Assembly (NCBI RefSeq): GCF_918797505.1
Contig: NC_092799.1
Location: 27,466,382 to 27,530,381 of the forward strand
Length of the DNA stretch: 64,000 nucleotides
DNA from: Bemisia tabaci
Taxonomy: Eukaryota > Arthropoda > Insecta > Hemiptera > Aleyrodidae
Direction of reading: 5' to 3'
Shown: positions 1 to 9,050 of the stretch, in pieces
Layout of the letters: each line of letters begins with the position of its first letter
Position numbering within the stretch: position 1 is the first letter of the stretch
Position numbers and translations under genes: made by a program
The notes under the pieces: model-generated
What the model was told of the DNA's origin: nothing
Database searches by the model: none
The model's input: only the letters and a program-made list of their open reading frames with translations

Positions 1-790
1 TGTCACGTGATTTCACCAAATAAATGTTTATGACTACGGACCGATTGAGAGGCAAGATCCATGCCTTAAGGTTTATCTACAGCTGCATGAGGGAAGAAAT
101 TTCTCCGCGCAGGGGGCGCCACCGCTGTGTTTTAGAGTCCTTATAGCTCCACGTGAGTCCTTGAGCTTTTATAAAAGTTGAAGGAATTTCTGTTTAAATC
201 GAAGAGTTATATGTTCTAGCCATATCATTCTTCTTCCTATTGACCCTATAAACAACGTGAAAAGTCATTTCCGAAGCTCTGCAATTTGATCCCAGAAAAA
301 AGTAGGGTTAAGCATGATGACCTTAATGCAACCAATCGCGCTTGATCGCTCTCAGCAGTTGGCAGATATCTCTCTCCCACAGTGAGCTGTCTATCTCGCA
401 CTTACAGATATCCCGTAAGAGAAACTGGGATCAATTTACAGCTTTTGTTATTAGACTTTCAAAGCTCGCGTTTGTTTCTAAGGATTCCAGACGTATGCTG
501 CTAGAACTTATGAGTCTTAGAATTTAAGATACCTATTGTGATATTTAAATAATCACTGATTTCGGAGTCGGATTTTAGCAGCGCGACGTGGTGGATTTTT
601 TTGGAACTACAGCTGAAGATTAACCTTAAGAAATCGCCACTGACGATTCTGAGAAATAACGGTGAATTTTAAATAGCAAAGCACTTGAAATTATCAATTT
701 GTATGATTTTGAATTTGTAAACCGACTTTATTTGACCAATTCGGGACGCCATTAGCATTTTAACTGAAACTGAAAAAGGAGCGGACCTAC

Positions 791-960
791 CTATATAAAC
801 GCCGGGGATCTGTCTCCGCTCCAACCTAAACAGTTTATGACTGTAGACGGCCAAGTTCAAATGTATCCGGACCAGTATAGATGCAACGCAAGGGTGGTTA
901 TGATACAACATTGGTAGTTGTTTAGGTTTGCGGTTAATGCAAAAGGAGGTTTCGTGAGTA
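791..960 (+). promoter_or_regulatory. TATA-containing promoter-like segment, copy 1
   Basis: A TATATAA box at 793-799 is followed by a GC-richer stretch and, about 45 bp on, an ATG at 838 opening a 26-codon reading frame that ends near a possible splice donor. Copy 2 at 2861 keeps the TATA box but has lost the ATG (GTG) and shifts frame. It may be the promoter and first exon of a spliced plus-strand gene, or merely a conserved part of the duplicated unit. No downstream exon was recognised. Confidence 0.3.
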
Positions 961-1296
961 CGTAAAGTTGGTCATTTCAGGAGTTCAAAGATTTTTTTCT
1001 CTACTTCAAATGGTTTGCCTTTGCTGTGTATATGTATAAGCCACCGTTTCGGAGCATCAGGGTGCTTTCCGACACGTACTTTTTACAAAAATCTGTCCAC
1101 TAAGGACTTTCATCAATTCAGGTAGGATAAAGCTGAAAAAGTTGTTGACTGAGTAGTTGTATATCGGTCAATAAAAAGACAAGGACGAGAAGTAAAGCAA
1201 ATGTCTCTTATTCGACAAACAAATTGATTATCATTACAACGAGAATTAACAGAATTTATATCAAATGAACATTAGGGCATGACATCATGCTGTCTT

Positions 1297-2451
1297 TTAT
1301 ACTTTATGCCGGGAAAGACAGACTACCTCGAAATGCTCCATTAGCTTCGGCACCATCAATCCCTTGTCCGGGTGATACATTTTCTCTTTCACTCTTCTCT
1401 GTAATTTTACTAAAAGGAGGGTCCTTCGAATTATTTTCTCTGGTAGTTTGCGTTTAAATTTCTGCAAGAACTCACGTGTAAAAAGAAACTTTTGCTTCGT
1501 ATCATAAAGTAGTGATTTCCATTCAAACTTATGTTGAAATTCACGAATGAAACTCTCTGATAATGTTTGGTAGCGTGAGATATACCACCAATCCAATTTG
1601 TCCTGAAATTTACGGATGAACGGTTCCGAGAGATCTTGATATTTCGAAATTGTCATCCAAACCATATTGCGAGAAAATTCAGTCATGAAATTTACAGATA
1701 ACTTTTGACTTGTACAAATAAGATTCCAGTCGACTTTGTGCGCAAATCGACGAATGAAGTCCTCTGATAACCTTTGATAAAGAAGAATACTAGTCCAGTC
1801 GAGTTGTTTTTCGAACTCCAGTATAAAGCTGTCCGATAAGATTTGTTTACGCGCGATCCAAAACCAATTGATTTTCGCTTTATTCTTGCGCATAAAATCT
1901 TCTGATAAGTATCGATTTAAAGAAATGTAGCCCCAATCAAGCTGTTTCTCAAACTTAATGATGAAATCCTCGGACAGTTTCTGATGAATACAAATTATGT
2001 TCCAAAAAGATTTATAGCCCTTCGAAATAGAATTTAACAGGAAACTTTCCGACAAGTCCTGATACACATATAAATTAACGGTCAACTCTTCTTCGAATTC
2101 AGTAATGAAGCTTTCCGAAAGAGTTTGGAACTTAACGATCATTTTCCAATCGACTTTCTTTTGAAATTCGCGTATAAAACTCTCCGACAACTTCACATGC
2201 CGTGAGATTTGTGACCAGGAAACTCTATCCTGTAAGCGACGAATATCATCTTCGGTGATTTTATAGAATGCTTTTGCCCAGCTTATTTCTTTTTTTGCCA
2301 TGCGGATAACACGTAAATGCTCCTTATTATTTTCTGAAGGAAATAAATGCGGCAGTACTGTTTGACAATGCCTTTCAAGAGCGACGATATCATTTTTGAA
2401 TTTGTCTGTTCGAGAACTAGAGATGGGAGAATGAGCGTTTCCGTATTGCAT
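1297..2451 (-). CDS. LSE-repeat protein, copy 1 (384 aa)
   Basis: Intronless reading frame. The first in-frame ATG is at 2451; a TTG at 2463 lies further upstream. After a basic, helix-like N-terminus (about residues 1-65) come about ten imperfect 22-23-residue repeats with core LSESFIREF..K.DW..I, then a basic C-terminal block ending in a conserved YHPDKGLMVPKL segment. The repeat resembles short repeats I associate with proteins of nucleocytoplasmic large DNA viruses; that resemblance is from memory, and the function is unknown. Copy 2 keeps the frame over its whole length despite many substitutions, which argues for coding constraint. The 3' flank has AATAAG where copies 2 and 3 have AATAAA. 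It lacks a signal peptide or membrane segment. Transfer from a virus is a possibility, not shown. Confidence 0.75.
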   Translation of the reverse strand: MQYGNAHSPISSSRTDKFKNDIVALERHCQTVLPHLFPSENNKEHLRVIRMAKKEISWAKAFYKITEDDIRRLQDRVSWSQISRHVKLSESFIREFQKKVDWKMIVKFQTLSESFITEFEEELTVNLYVYQDLSESFLLNSISKGYKSFWNIICIHQKLSEDFIIKFEKQLDWGYISLNRYLSEDFMRKNKAKINWFWIARKQILSDSFILEFEKQLDWTSILLYQRLSEDFIRRFAHKVDWNLICTSQKLSVNFMTEFSRNMVWMTISKYQDLSEPFIRKFQDKLDWWYISRYQTLSESFIREFQHKFEWKSLLYDTKQKFLFTREFLQKFKRKLPEKIIRRTLLLVKLQRRVKEKMYHPDKGLMVPKLMEHFEVVCLSRHKV

Positions 2452-3681
2452 TTGCAATAGCAACTGTTGTAACTAGGTATTTACGGAATTATCTTCCAGA
2501 ATCCCTATGAAATGCTGTAAATACTATGTGGATTTTATGATACAATTACCGATTCACTCAGCGTTACATTCATTGGTTGGCACGTGTTGTTATTGTTCCA
2601 TGTGTCATGACATTAACACCGACATCCAGCGATGAAATAATGATTTTGATAATGCAAATGTTTTTTTTAACGATCCAATGATGAATATGCCTTTCAGAAA
2701 TTCGGCTTCATGTGAATTCACCAAATTTATGTTAATGACTACGAACTGATTGAGAGGCAAGTCCCATGCCTTAAGGAAGCGCCTCTGACGATTCCGAGAA
2801 TTAATGGTGAACTTGAAATAGTAACATTGTAACTGAAACGGAAAAAGGAGCAGACTTACCTATATAAACGCTCGGGATTTGTCACCGCTCCAACCTAAAC
2901 AGTTTGTGACTGTAGATGGCTTAGTTTTGAATGTATCCGGACCAGTATAGATGCAACCCAATGGTGGTTATGATCCAACATAGGTGGTCATTTAGGTTTC
3001 TGTTGAATTCAAAACGAGGTTTCGTGATTACGTAAAGTTGGTCATTTCAGGAGCTCTTGGAGCTCACAGGGAATGTCCTTTACCCTCTGTTTGACTAGAC
3101 GGCCTCTCCGTCGACTACCTGGGGAAACATTCACATAGAACTTACTTGACCTTAAACGAGAAATCGTGATATCAACAACGGCGGCGTGGCGGGAGTAAGC
3201 AGGTCGGCTTGTGCGCCGCCATCTTCCCGTTCTATGACGCGTAGATACGACGATTCACGGCGGTTAGTTCAAACATGTTTTCGAGGACCCCTAAAAAGGA
3301 AGCGTTATATCTCCGCGGAGGCAATTTTTCGTCAAATGTTAACGTGCGCATCGTTCTTCTCGTACCGAAAACTGTAAGATTCGACTATTTGCAGGCAAAT
3401 CCCTCCGAGCTTAACTGACTCATTGGCATCAGACAAGCATATCGCACGTACGAAGAACCGATCGATAAATAAGACATTTGACGAAAAACCCTACGAATTC
3501 CAAAAATTAACCTCAGCTCCTTAGGTACACTGCTACCTTTAACCGGAGAATTTCACCAATAATTCAAGGTTTTCAACAAAGAGTCTCTATCAATTCATGA
3601 AGAATGAAGGTAAAAAAGTGGTTGATTGAGAGGTTGAATCGTTCATCAAAAAGATAAACTCGAGAAGTAAAGCGAATTTCT

Positions 3682-3687
3682 TTTATT
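3682..3687 (-). terminator. Poly(A) signal AATAAA for LSE-repeat copy 2
   Basis: TTTATT on the plus strand, read as AATAAA on the minus strand, about 85 bp downstream of the copy 2 stop codon. It is conserved in the third copy near 6370 and altered to AATAAG in copy 1. Confidence 0.5.
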
Positions 3688-3769
3688 AGACGTACAAATT
3701 GATTATGATTACAACGAGAATTGGAGAATTGATTCCATTTACCACCACAAGATAACAGCATGTCATCTT

Positions 3770-4921
3770 TTATTTCTTATGCAAGGAAAGACCGGCTACC
3801 TCGAAATGCTCCTGTAGCTTCGGCACCATCAATCCCTTGTCCGGGTGATATAGCTTCTCCTTTACTTTTCTCTGTAATTTTATTAAAAGCAGTGACCTTC
3901 TGATCGTTTTCATCGGCAGTTTGCGTCTAAATTCCTGCAAAAACTCACGTGTAAAAAAAAACCTTTGCTTCGTATTAAAACGTAGTGCCCTCCATTTAAA
4001 CTTATCTCGAAATTCACGAATGAAACTTTCTGATAATGTTTGGTAGCATGAGATACTCCACCAATCCAATTTGTCTTGAAATTTACGGATGAATGGTTCC
4101 GAAAGATCTTGAAAAATGGAAATAACCGACCAACACATATTGTGTGAAAATTCAGTCATGAAATTCACAGATAACGGTTGACGTTTACAAATAATATACC
4201 AGTCCACTTTGTACGCAAATCGACGAATGAAGTTCTCTGACAGTTTCTGATGACGAAAAATATCTGTCCAGCTGAGTTTTCTTTCGAACTCCAGTATAAA
4301 GCTCTCCGATAGAAGTTGTTTCCCTGCGATAATAGACCAGTCAATTTTTGCTTCTTTCTTGCGTATAAAATCCTCTGATAAATCTTGCTTTGCAGAAATG
4401 AGCCTCCAATCGAGTTGTTCCTCATACTTAAGGATGAAATCCTCGGATAGTTTTTGATGAACACTTATCTTCTCCCAAAATGATGCATAACCTTTCGGTA
4501 TAGAATTTACAAGGAAACTTTCAGACAACTTTTGATATATATATAAATCAAAAGTCAATTTTTCCTCGAATTCAGTAATGAAACTTTCCGAAAGAGTTTG
4601 AAACTGAACGATCATTTTCCAATCGACTATCTTTTGAAATTCGCGAATAAAACTCTCCGACAACTTCACATACCGTGAGATTTGTGACCAGCAAACACTA
4701 TCCTGTAAGCGACGAATATCATTTTCTGTAATTTTATAGAATGCTTTTGCCCAGTTCAACTCTTTTTTGGTCATGTGGATAGTCAAATGCCTCTTTGCAA
4801 TTGTTTTGCAAAATAAATGTGGCAGTACTGTTCGATAATGCCTTTCAAGAGCAACGATATCTCTTTTGAATCTTTTCCTTGGAGAACTACAACTGGGATG
4901 CCTAATGTTTTGGTTTTTCAT
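3770..4921 (-). CDS. LSE-repeat protein, copy 2 (383 aa)
   Basis: Paralogue of the 1297-2451 gene, intact over its whole length. The ATG at 4921 is chosen; an in-frame TTG lies at 4927. It has the same layout: a basic N-terminus, about ten repeats of 22-23 residues with LSESFI/LSEDFI cores and a DW start to most units, and a conserved C-terminus. An AATAAA signal on the minus strand sits at 3682-3687, about 85 bp past the stop, so this copy has a plausible poly(A) site. The minus-strand sequence upstream of the ATG is also shared with copy 1, so promoter and gene duplicated together. Repeat arrays of this kind often mediate protein contacts, but no partner can be named. Function unknown. Confidence 0.75.
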   Translation of the reverse strand: MKNQNIRHPSCSSPRKRFKRDIVALERHYRTVLPHLFCKTIAKRHLTIHMTKKELNWAKAFYKITENDIRRLQDSVCWSQISRYVKLSESFIREFQKIVDWKMIVQFQTLSESFITEFEEKLTFDLYIYQKLSESFLVNSIPKGYASFWEKISVHQKLSEDFILKYEEQLDWRLISAKQDLSEDFIRKKEAKIDWSIIAGKQLLSESFILEFERKLSWTDIFRHQKLSENFIRRFAYKVDWYIICKRQPLSVNFMTEFSHNMCWSVISIFQDLSEPFIRKFQDKLDWWSISCYQTLSESFIREFRDKFKWRALRFNTKQRFFFTREFLQEFRRKLPMKTIRRSLLLIKLQRKVKEKLYHPDKGLMVPKLQEHFEVAGLSLHKK

Positions 4922-5284
4922 TTCCAATTGCCACCGTTGTAACCTTTCAAGAATTTACTTTCCAGAATCCCTATGAAAAGATGGAAATACTAGGCGGATT
5001 TCATGATAAATTTACTCAATCACTCAGCGTTTCATTCACAAATAGGCACATTTGATCATGGTACCGTGTTTTATGACACGAACTCTGATAACTAGCAATC
5101 AAATAATGATTTTGAAAATGATAATGTTTCTCATTTTAACTATCTGATGATTGGAATAACTTTTAGAAGTTTGGCTTCACGCGAACTTGCGCCGCAGATC
5201 ACTTCAATTCAACGAACAAATTAGCTAAACAGCTAAAACTTCGGTGGAAGAAACACTGCGTTCGTTGAATGATTACTAGATTCG

Positions 5285-5470
5285 TATTGATACTTGCGAA
5301 TGTTTTCCATCCTTCCATCTCTTCACGGAAGCCCCTATCCCCGAATGTCTTCACACCCTCTCCTTCCCCTACCTGGCGGAGCCCACTGTATTACCTTCTT
5401 GGCGAAACGGTATCAGCCATTCTCTGTACATGCCCATACCATGTCAAGTGCTTGGTCATAATACCGTGCA
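5285..5470 (-). pseudogene. Non-LTR retrotransposon C-terminal fragment
   Basis: On the minus strand a broken frame reads LTWYGHVQRMADTVSPRR, then shifts into a 'QWAPPGRGR' stretch followed by a basic segment. This tryptophan/histidine motif followed by PPG+R is typical of the end of RTE/Jockey-like non-LTR retroelement ORF2 proteins. At least one stop or frameshift interrupts it and no reverse transcriptase core is present nearby, so it is a relic. Confidence 0.55.
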
Positions 5471-5794
5471 CAATCTTTCCTTCAACGCCCGTTGTCTCAA
5501 ATTGTTTGCTTTTTATTTAATTTGCCACTAACAAACCACCTCCACTGAAAGAGCCTCCCAAAAAAGAGGCTGATTTTGGCCCCTTTTTAGGTATTCGATT
5601 CGACCATCGGACTAAGGTTTAAATGGAAGCTTATATTAACAGAAAACTCAGGAAAAAATTTCAAGATGAGTATAGGAACCGTTTTCGAGTTACGGGAGGG
5701 GCAAAGGGATCAAAATCCGGCCTAATTTTTTGCTGTTTTCTTGTAGAATTGATGTATCGGCGGGGTTCTTATCGTTGTTTACGCATGTGTAACA

Positions 5795-6100
5795 CATGTA
5801 TCCTACGTGTTTTTACACGTAGAATCGATTTCTAACGTTGCCAAATCGATATACTGATCAGTTAAATCGATTTTGAACGATTTATTAAGGAAAATCGATG
5901 ATTTTTCAGGGTCGAAATTGTTTATCTTCGATTCATGAATGAAAAAATGCATCTGAAATGACTGAAGCACACGTAGCCCTACGTATTCTGATACGTAGAA
6001 TTGATTTTTAACGTTGACGAATCGATTTATCTATCGTTTGTATCGAATTTTTGCGATTTTTTACGGAAAATCGATGACTTTTCGGAGTAAGAGTCGATGT
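5795..6100. repeat. ATCGAT/ACGTAG word array
   Basis: Two diverged direct copies (about 5812-5920 and 5988-6095) share the order 'acgtagaat.gatt..taacgttg..aatcgat' and 'ggaaaatcgatgatttttc'. Each half is full of AATCGAT-like words and begins with a small palindrome: ctacgtg/cacgtag at 5802-5821 and tacgtat/atacgta at 5981-5998. It has the same style as the other word-array loci in this window. Confidence 0.6.
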
Positions 6101-6176
6101 GCTCCAATCTTGATTTTGATAATGTGAATGGGTCTTAATGTAACTATCTGATGATTTAAAAAACTAAGCGTGTCTT

Positions 6177-6262
6177 GAAATTCACGAATGAAATATCTGA
6201 TAATGTTGGGTAACATGAGATATTCCACCAATTCAATTTGTTTTAAAATTCACGGATGAACG
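6177..6262 (-). pseudogene. LSE-repeat gene remnant (internal repeats)
   Basis: About 86 bp match the region of copy 2 that encodes repeats nine and ten (4016-4092), but the frame is broken by small deletions. It lies 3' of the C-terminal remnant at 6456, the wrong order for one gene, so it must derive from a separate decayed copy. Confidence 0.7.
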
Positions 6263-6455
6263 GTTCTTGATAAAGTAAGAAGCTGAAAGTTAAAGCTGAG
6301 AAAGTAGTTGCCTGAGTGGTTGTGATGGTCAGTGAATAGTCAAGCATGAGAAGTAAAGCAAATATCTTTTATTAGACGTACAAATTGATTATGATTACAA
6401 CGAGAATTGGAGAATTGATTCCATTTACCACTACAAGATAACAGTATGCCATCTT

Positions 6456-6700
6456 TTATTTCTTATGCAAGGAAAGACCGGCTACCTTGAAATGCTCCTT
6501 TAGCTTCGGCACCATCAATCCCTTGTCCGGGTGATATAGCTTCTCCTTTACTCTTCTCTGTAATTTTATTAAAAGCAGTGACCTTCTGATCGTATTGTCC
6601 GGCAGTTTGCGTTCAAATTCCTGCAAAAACTCACGTGTAAAAAGAAACATTTGCTTCGATTCATAAAATAGTGTTCTCCATTTAAACTTATCTCGAAATT
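6456..6700 (-). pseudogene. LSE-repeat gene remnant (C-terminal 80 codons)
   Basis: An open frame matching the last 80 or so residues of copies 1 and 2, including the YHPDKGLMVPKL segment and the FLFTREFLQEF segment. Homology stops abruptly near 6700, where unrelated sequence begins. The 3' flank with the AATAAA signal is retained (about 6370). It is a truncated copy and is not expected to make a full repeat protein. Confidence 0.8.
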
Positions 6701-7313
6701 AGTAGTGTGTAAATGGGGTTTCACCGTCCTTAGTGCAATCCATATAAAAATCCCCATAAGGAATTCGAATTGGTCAAAAATAATTTCACCAATCCTCCTC
6801 CCCAACGTGTCTATATTGACAAACTTCCATGCACATGTGACTTCACAATGGGAAACCAGAATCATGGTTTTCTAAACCAAGATTTTGTGAATTTATTGTA
6901 GGAACTCAATAATATCGAGTCCACATATATCAGAAGCGGCAAACATAAATTATGCAGTTGACTAACCGCCAATGCATCCACCTGCAAGAACCGGGTCACC
7001 TGTGAGATCCGAAGAAAGATAACAACGAGCGAAAAAAACAAGATCCATTACCGCAAACACCATAGCTCATCGAAAAAACGCGTAAAAACATACCAAAGAC
7101 GGAGCCACAAAAGAGGTTTTAGCAGCAGACACTTAATCCATCAAATTTAAATGTCGAGTCGAGGTGCGAAATATCCGAATAATCGATAAACCCAAAACCC
7201 CGCAAATACATGTAAGAAAGCTACGCGTCCTACTCGGTTTCATCAACACCCGTTCAGTATATAATTATCCAATAAAAAATAATGAACCCTTATCTAAATC
7301 AATCTCGTAATTA
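6701..7313. other. Intergenic, no recognised feature
   Basis: About 600 bp with only short shadow frames. I see no gene, repeat or RNA here. Confidence 0.5.
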
Positions 7314-7615
7314 AAAAAATGCACAGCTGAAATTATGACGAGAGTGAAGACCCGCTTATACGCAAGGGATAGCCACGCGCTCTACGTGCTTTTAGCACCG
7401 GACAAACCACCAGTTTAATGCTAAACAGAGCATAGCATACCAAAAAGTAGCTGAATCCATTTTGAAATTACAAAAGTGCACAGCAGAATCCATGAGTATA
7501 GGGAAAACCCGCTTATACGCAAGGGATATTCACGCGACATACGCGCTTTTAACACCAGACAAACCATTAGCTCAATGCAAAACAGAGGCTAGGTCCTCCA
7601 AAATTAGCAAATCTA
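7314..7615. repeat. Two-copy tandem repeat of about 150 bp
   Basis: Units at about 7314-7450 and 7469-7610 share 'acccgcttatacgcaaggga', 'cgcttttagcacc.gacaaacca' and 'tgca.aacagag'. Both keep partly open frames, but with stops in different places. I recognise no protein family. Confidence 0.65.
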
Positions 7616-7788
7616 TGACATACTTTGCGTTTGCGTTTCCCAACACAAAATTGTGCAACTAAACGCCAAATGTCACGGAGGCGCTTTAAAATGCACAGCT
7701 TCCCACCGCAGTTCTCCATACGTTATTGAAGTCTAGAACTTTGTGCATCCCAGTGACCGTCTCTGCCCAATTTAATTTCTTACCCAAG

Positions 7789-8100
7789 ATGTTCCGCCTG
7801 TGTAAACTGTGCGAACGCGAAGCCACATACCAACAGAAAGTAAACCTGTGCGCAAAACACTTTTTGAAATTCCGGAAAGAGTGTTGAGAATATCATTTGA
7901 CACGATTTAATTCCGGTGCGCGACGTGCACAGACAAAAGTGAATTACTATGACGGCTACATAGACGAGACCCACCGTTTTTATCTGCAATCCATAGCGGG
8001 AAAAGTCCCCCACAAGTTTACGGGGGACGAACCTGTAGACATAGCCCTAAGCTGTCTACGTGAATATCGGATCGAGATCGGAGGATTAGACTTTGACTGA
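7789..8100 (+). pseudogene. Small Cys-rich ORF interrupted by one in-frame TGA
   Basis: The ATG at 7789 opens a frame whose first 32 codons contain a CxxC pair and three further Cys/His positions (zinc-binding style). TGA at 7885-7887 interrupts it. The same frame then stays open for 70 more codons to TGA at 8098-8100. A single stop in an otherwise open 103-codon frame suggests a recently broken gene, a readthrough or selenocysteine-type event, or a short upstream ORF. No SECIS-like element was searched for. Product unknown. The stop overlaps the start of the duplicated 3' sequence at 8098-8188. Confidence 0.4.
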
Positions 8101-8188
8101 ACAGTGAAATCTCGAATCTATGTAGTGTATGTGAACTGTTTTACCGCTTCATGTAGATAAATAAACATTTAATTTCTATTACGAAGCA
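8098..8188 (+). repeat. Duplicated 3'-flank/poly(A) sequence, copy 1
   Basis: About 90 bp, nearly identical to 8922-9009, including the string 'gaaatctcgaatctatgtag' and an AATAAA within 'gataaataaacatttaattt'. It sits between the broken ORF at 7789-8100 and the gene at 8353; the other copy sits between the genes at 8353 and 9051. It may be a shared 3' UTR/cleavage signal or a shared upstream element. Confidence 0.75.
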
Positions 8189-8352
8189 TAACAATGTAAA
8201 TAATTATTCCTTTTTACTTGCAAAAAAAAAAAAAAATGCTTAAAATGCTCCTTAACTAATAATCTTGCATAGATGTATGAGATGTAGTGTCTCCCGAAAT
8301 TGAAGGCGAAGTAAACGCTGGCAATATAAAATAGTATCCGTAAGGAGTAACG

Positions 8353-8832
8353 ATGACACAATGTGCAACACCGTTAAGTGAACAGTGCGTTGGAAAATTG
8401 TCACCGGGCGAATGTAAATACTTATTGCTCAAAGTAGAATTACCCGAAGATTTACAGTTAGCGGTAGCGTATAGACTCGGTAGAGCAAGCTATTATTGTA
8501 ACGTACGTCACGCTCATTTGTTGTATGCTCAAAGGCGAACAAAAGTGCATAAGCGACTTTACGTGAGAGATATATGTAAATGTGACTATGCGTGTACCCG
8601 CCTGCTTAGATCGGTGCGATACGATTTGATAAGTGCTCGGTTAGATTGGAACTTGATTCGCGAATTTGATCGCGGTTTTAGAGAATTTTGTTTCGACGAG
8701 TTGCCACGAAATCATTTTTTTTTCGAGAAGATTCTCGGTTACCCCGATCCAAGGGATGTCTTACCCCGAGCCATTGTGCGCGAGTATTATACGAAGGAAA
8801 CGCATGCGTACCCTCATGAACTTTTTCATTGA
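8353..8832 (+). CDS. Unrecognised 159-aa protein
   Basis: Intronless frame from ATG 8353 to TGA 8830-8832. The protein is rich in Arg, Tyr, Cys and His. It has a Cys cluster (CKCDYACTRLL) near residue 80 and a Phe-rich segment (NHFFFEKIL) near residue 120. It has no signal peptide, membrane span or family that I recognise. TATAAA at 8325-8330 is too close to the ATG to be a usual TATA box. The gene is bracketed by the two copies of the 90-bp AATAAA sequence, which groups it with the broken ORF before it and the 260-aa gene after it. Codon use is less AT-rich than its surroundings. It may be part of a decayed virus-like or Polinton-like element. Confidence 0.6.
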   Translation: MTQCATPLSEQCVGKLSPGECKYLLLKVELPEDLQLAVAYRLGRASYYCNVRHAHLLYAQRRTKVHKRLYVRDICKCDYACTRLLRSVRYDLISARLDWNLIREFDRGFREFCFDELPRNHFFFEKILGYPDPRDVLPRAIVREYYTKETHAYPHELFH

Positions 8833-8921
8833 CACTATTTCTCTAGTGCGTGTATGTAAATAACAGCCCCTCCCTTCTCTTTAAGCTGTTATACCGATAA
8901 ACTCTACATATCGAGTGCGAT

Positions 8922-9009
8922 CGAACAGCGAAATCTCGAATCTATGTAGTGTATGTGAACTTTTTACCGATTCATTTAGATAAATAAACATTTAATTTAT
9001 ATTACGAAC
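8922..9009 (+). repeat. Duplicated 3'-flank/poly(A) sequence, copy 2
   Basis: Second copy of the 8098-8188 sequence, again with AATAAA, followed by a 12-A run at 9011-9022 and then the ATG at 9051. Copy 1 is followed by a similar A-run at 8221-8235. The paired sequence plus A-run could reflect retrotransposed transcript ends or simple duplication. Confidence 0.75.
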
Positions 9010-9050
9010 CAAAAAAAAAAAACAATTCGAAATTAAACTATAAAATTGCG

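Larger units (their letters stand above)
1..2702. repeat. Tandem segmental duplication, unit 1
   Basis: First unit of a tandem array. The opening bases (a stretch around 'ttcaccaaat..atgactacg..gattgagaggcaag') recur from about 2703. The TATA-containing stretch at 780-970 recurs at 2828-3056, the minus-strand repeat-protein gene at 1297-2451 recurs at 3770-4921, and its 3' flank at 1110-1290 recurs at 3580-3760 and 6280-6450. Unit 1 carries about 550 bp (about 80-625) missing from unit 2, while unit 2 carries about 500 bp (3060-3570) missing here. The duplication is therefore old enough to have collected indels. Confidence 0.85.
2703..5170. repeat. Tandem segmental duplication, unit 2
   Basis: Second unit of the array, homologous to 1-2702 with large indels. 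It contains the second TATA segment (TATATAAA at 2861-2868), an unrelated insert at about 3060-3570 with no recognised gene, and the second repeat-protein gene. The unit ends in the same AT-rich flank ('aataatgattttga') found at 2636 and again near 6115. Confidence 0.8.

Noticed and set aside
8325..8330. TATA box for the 159-aa gene
   Set aside because: Only 23 bp before the ATG, too close for a normal TATA-directed start upstream of the ATG.
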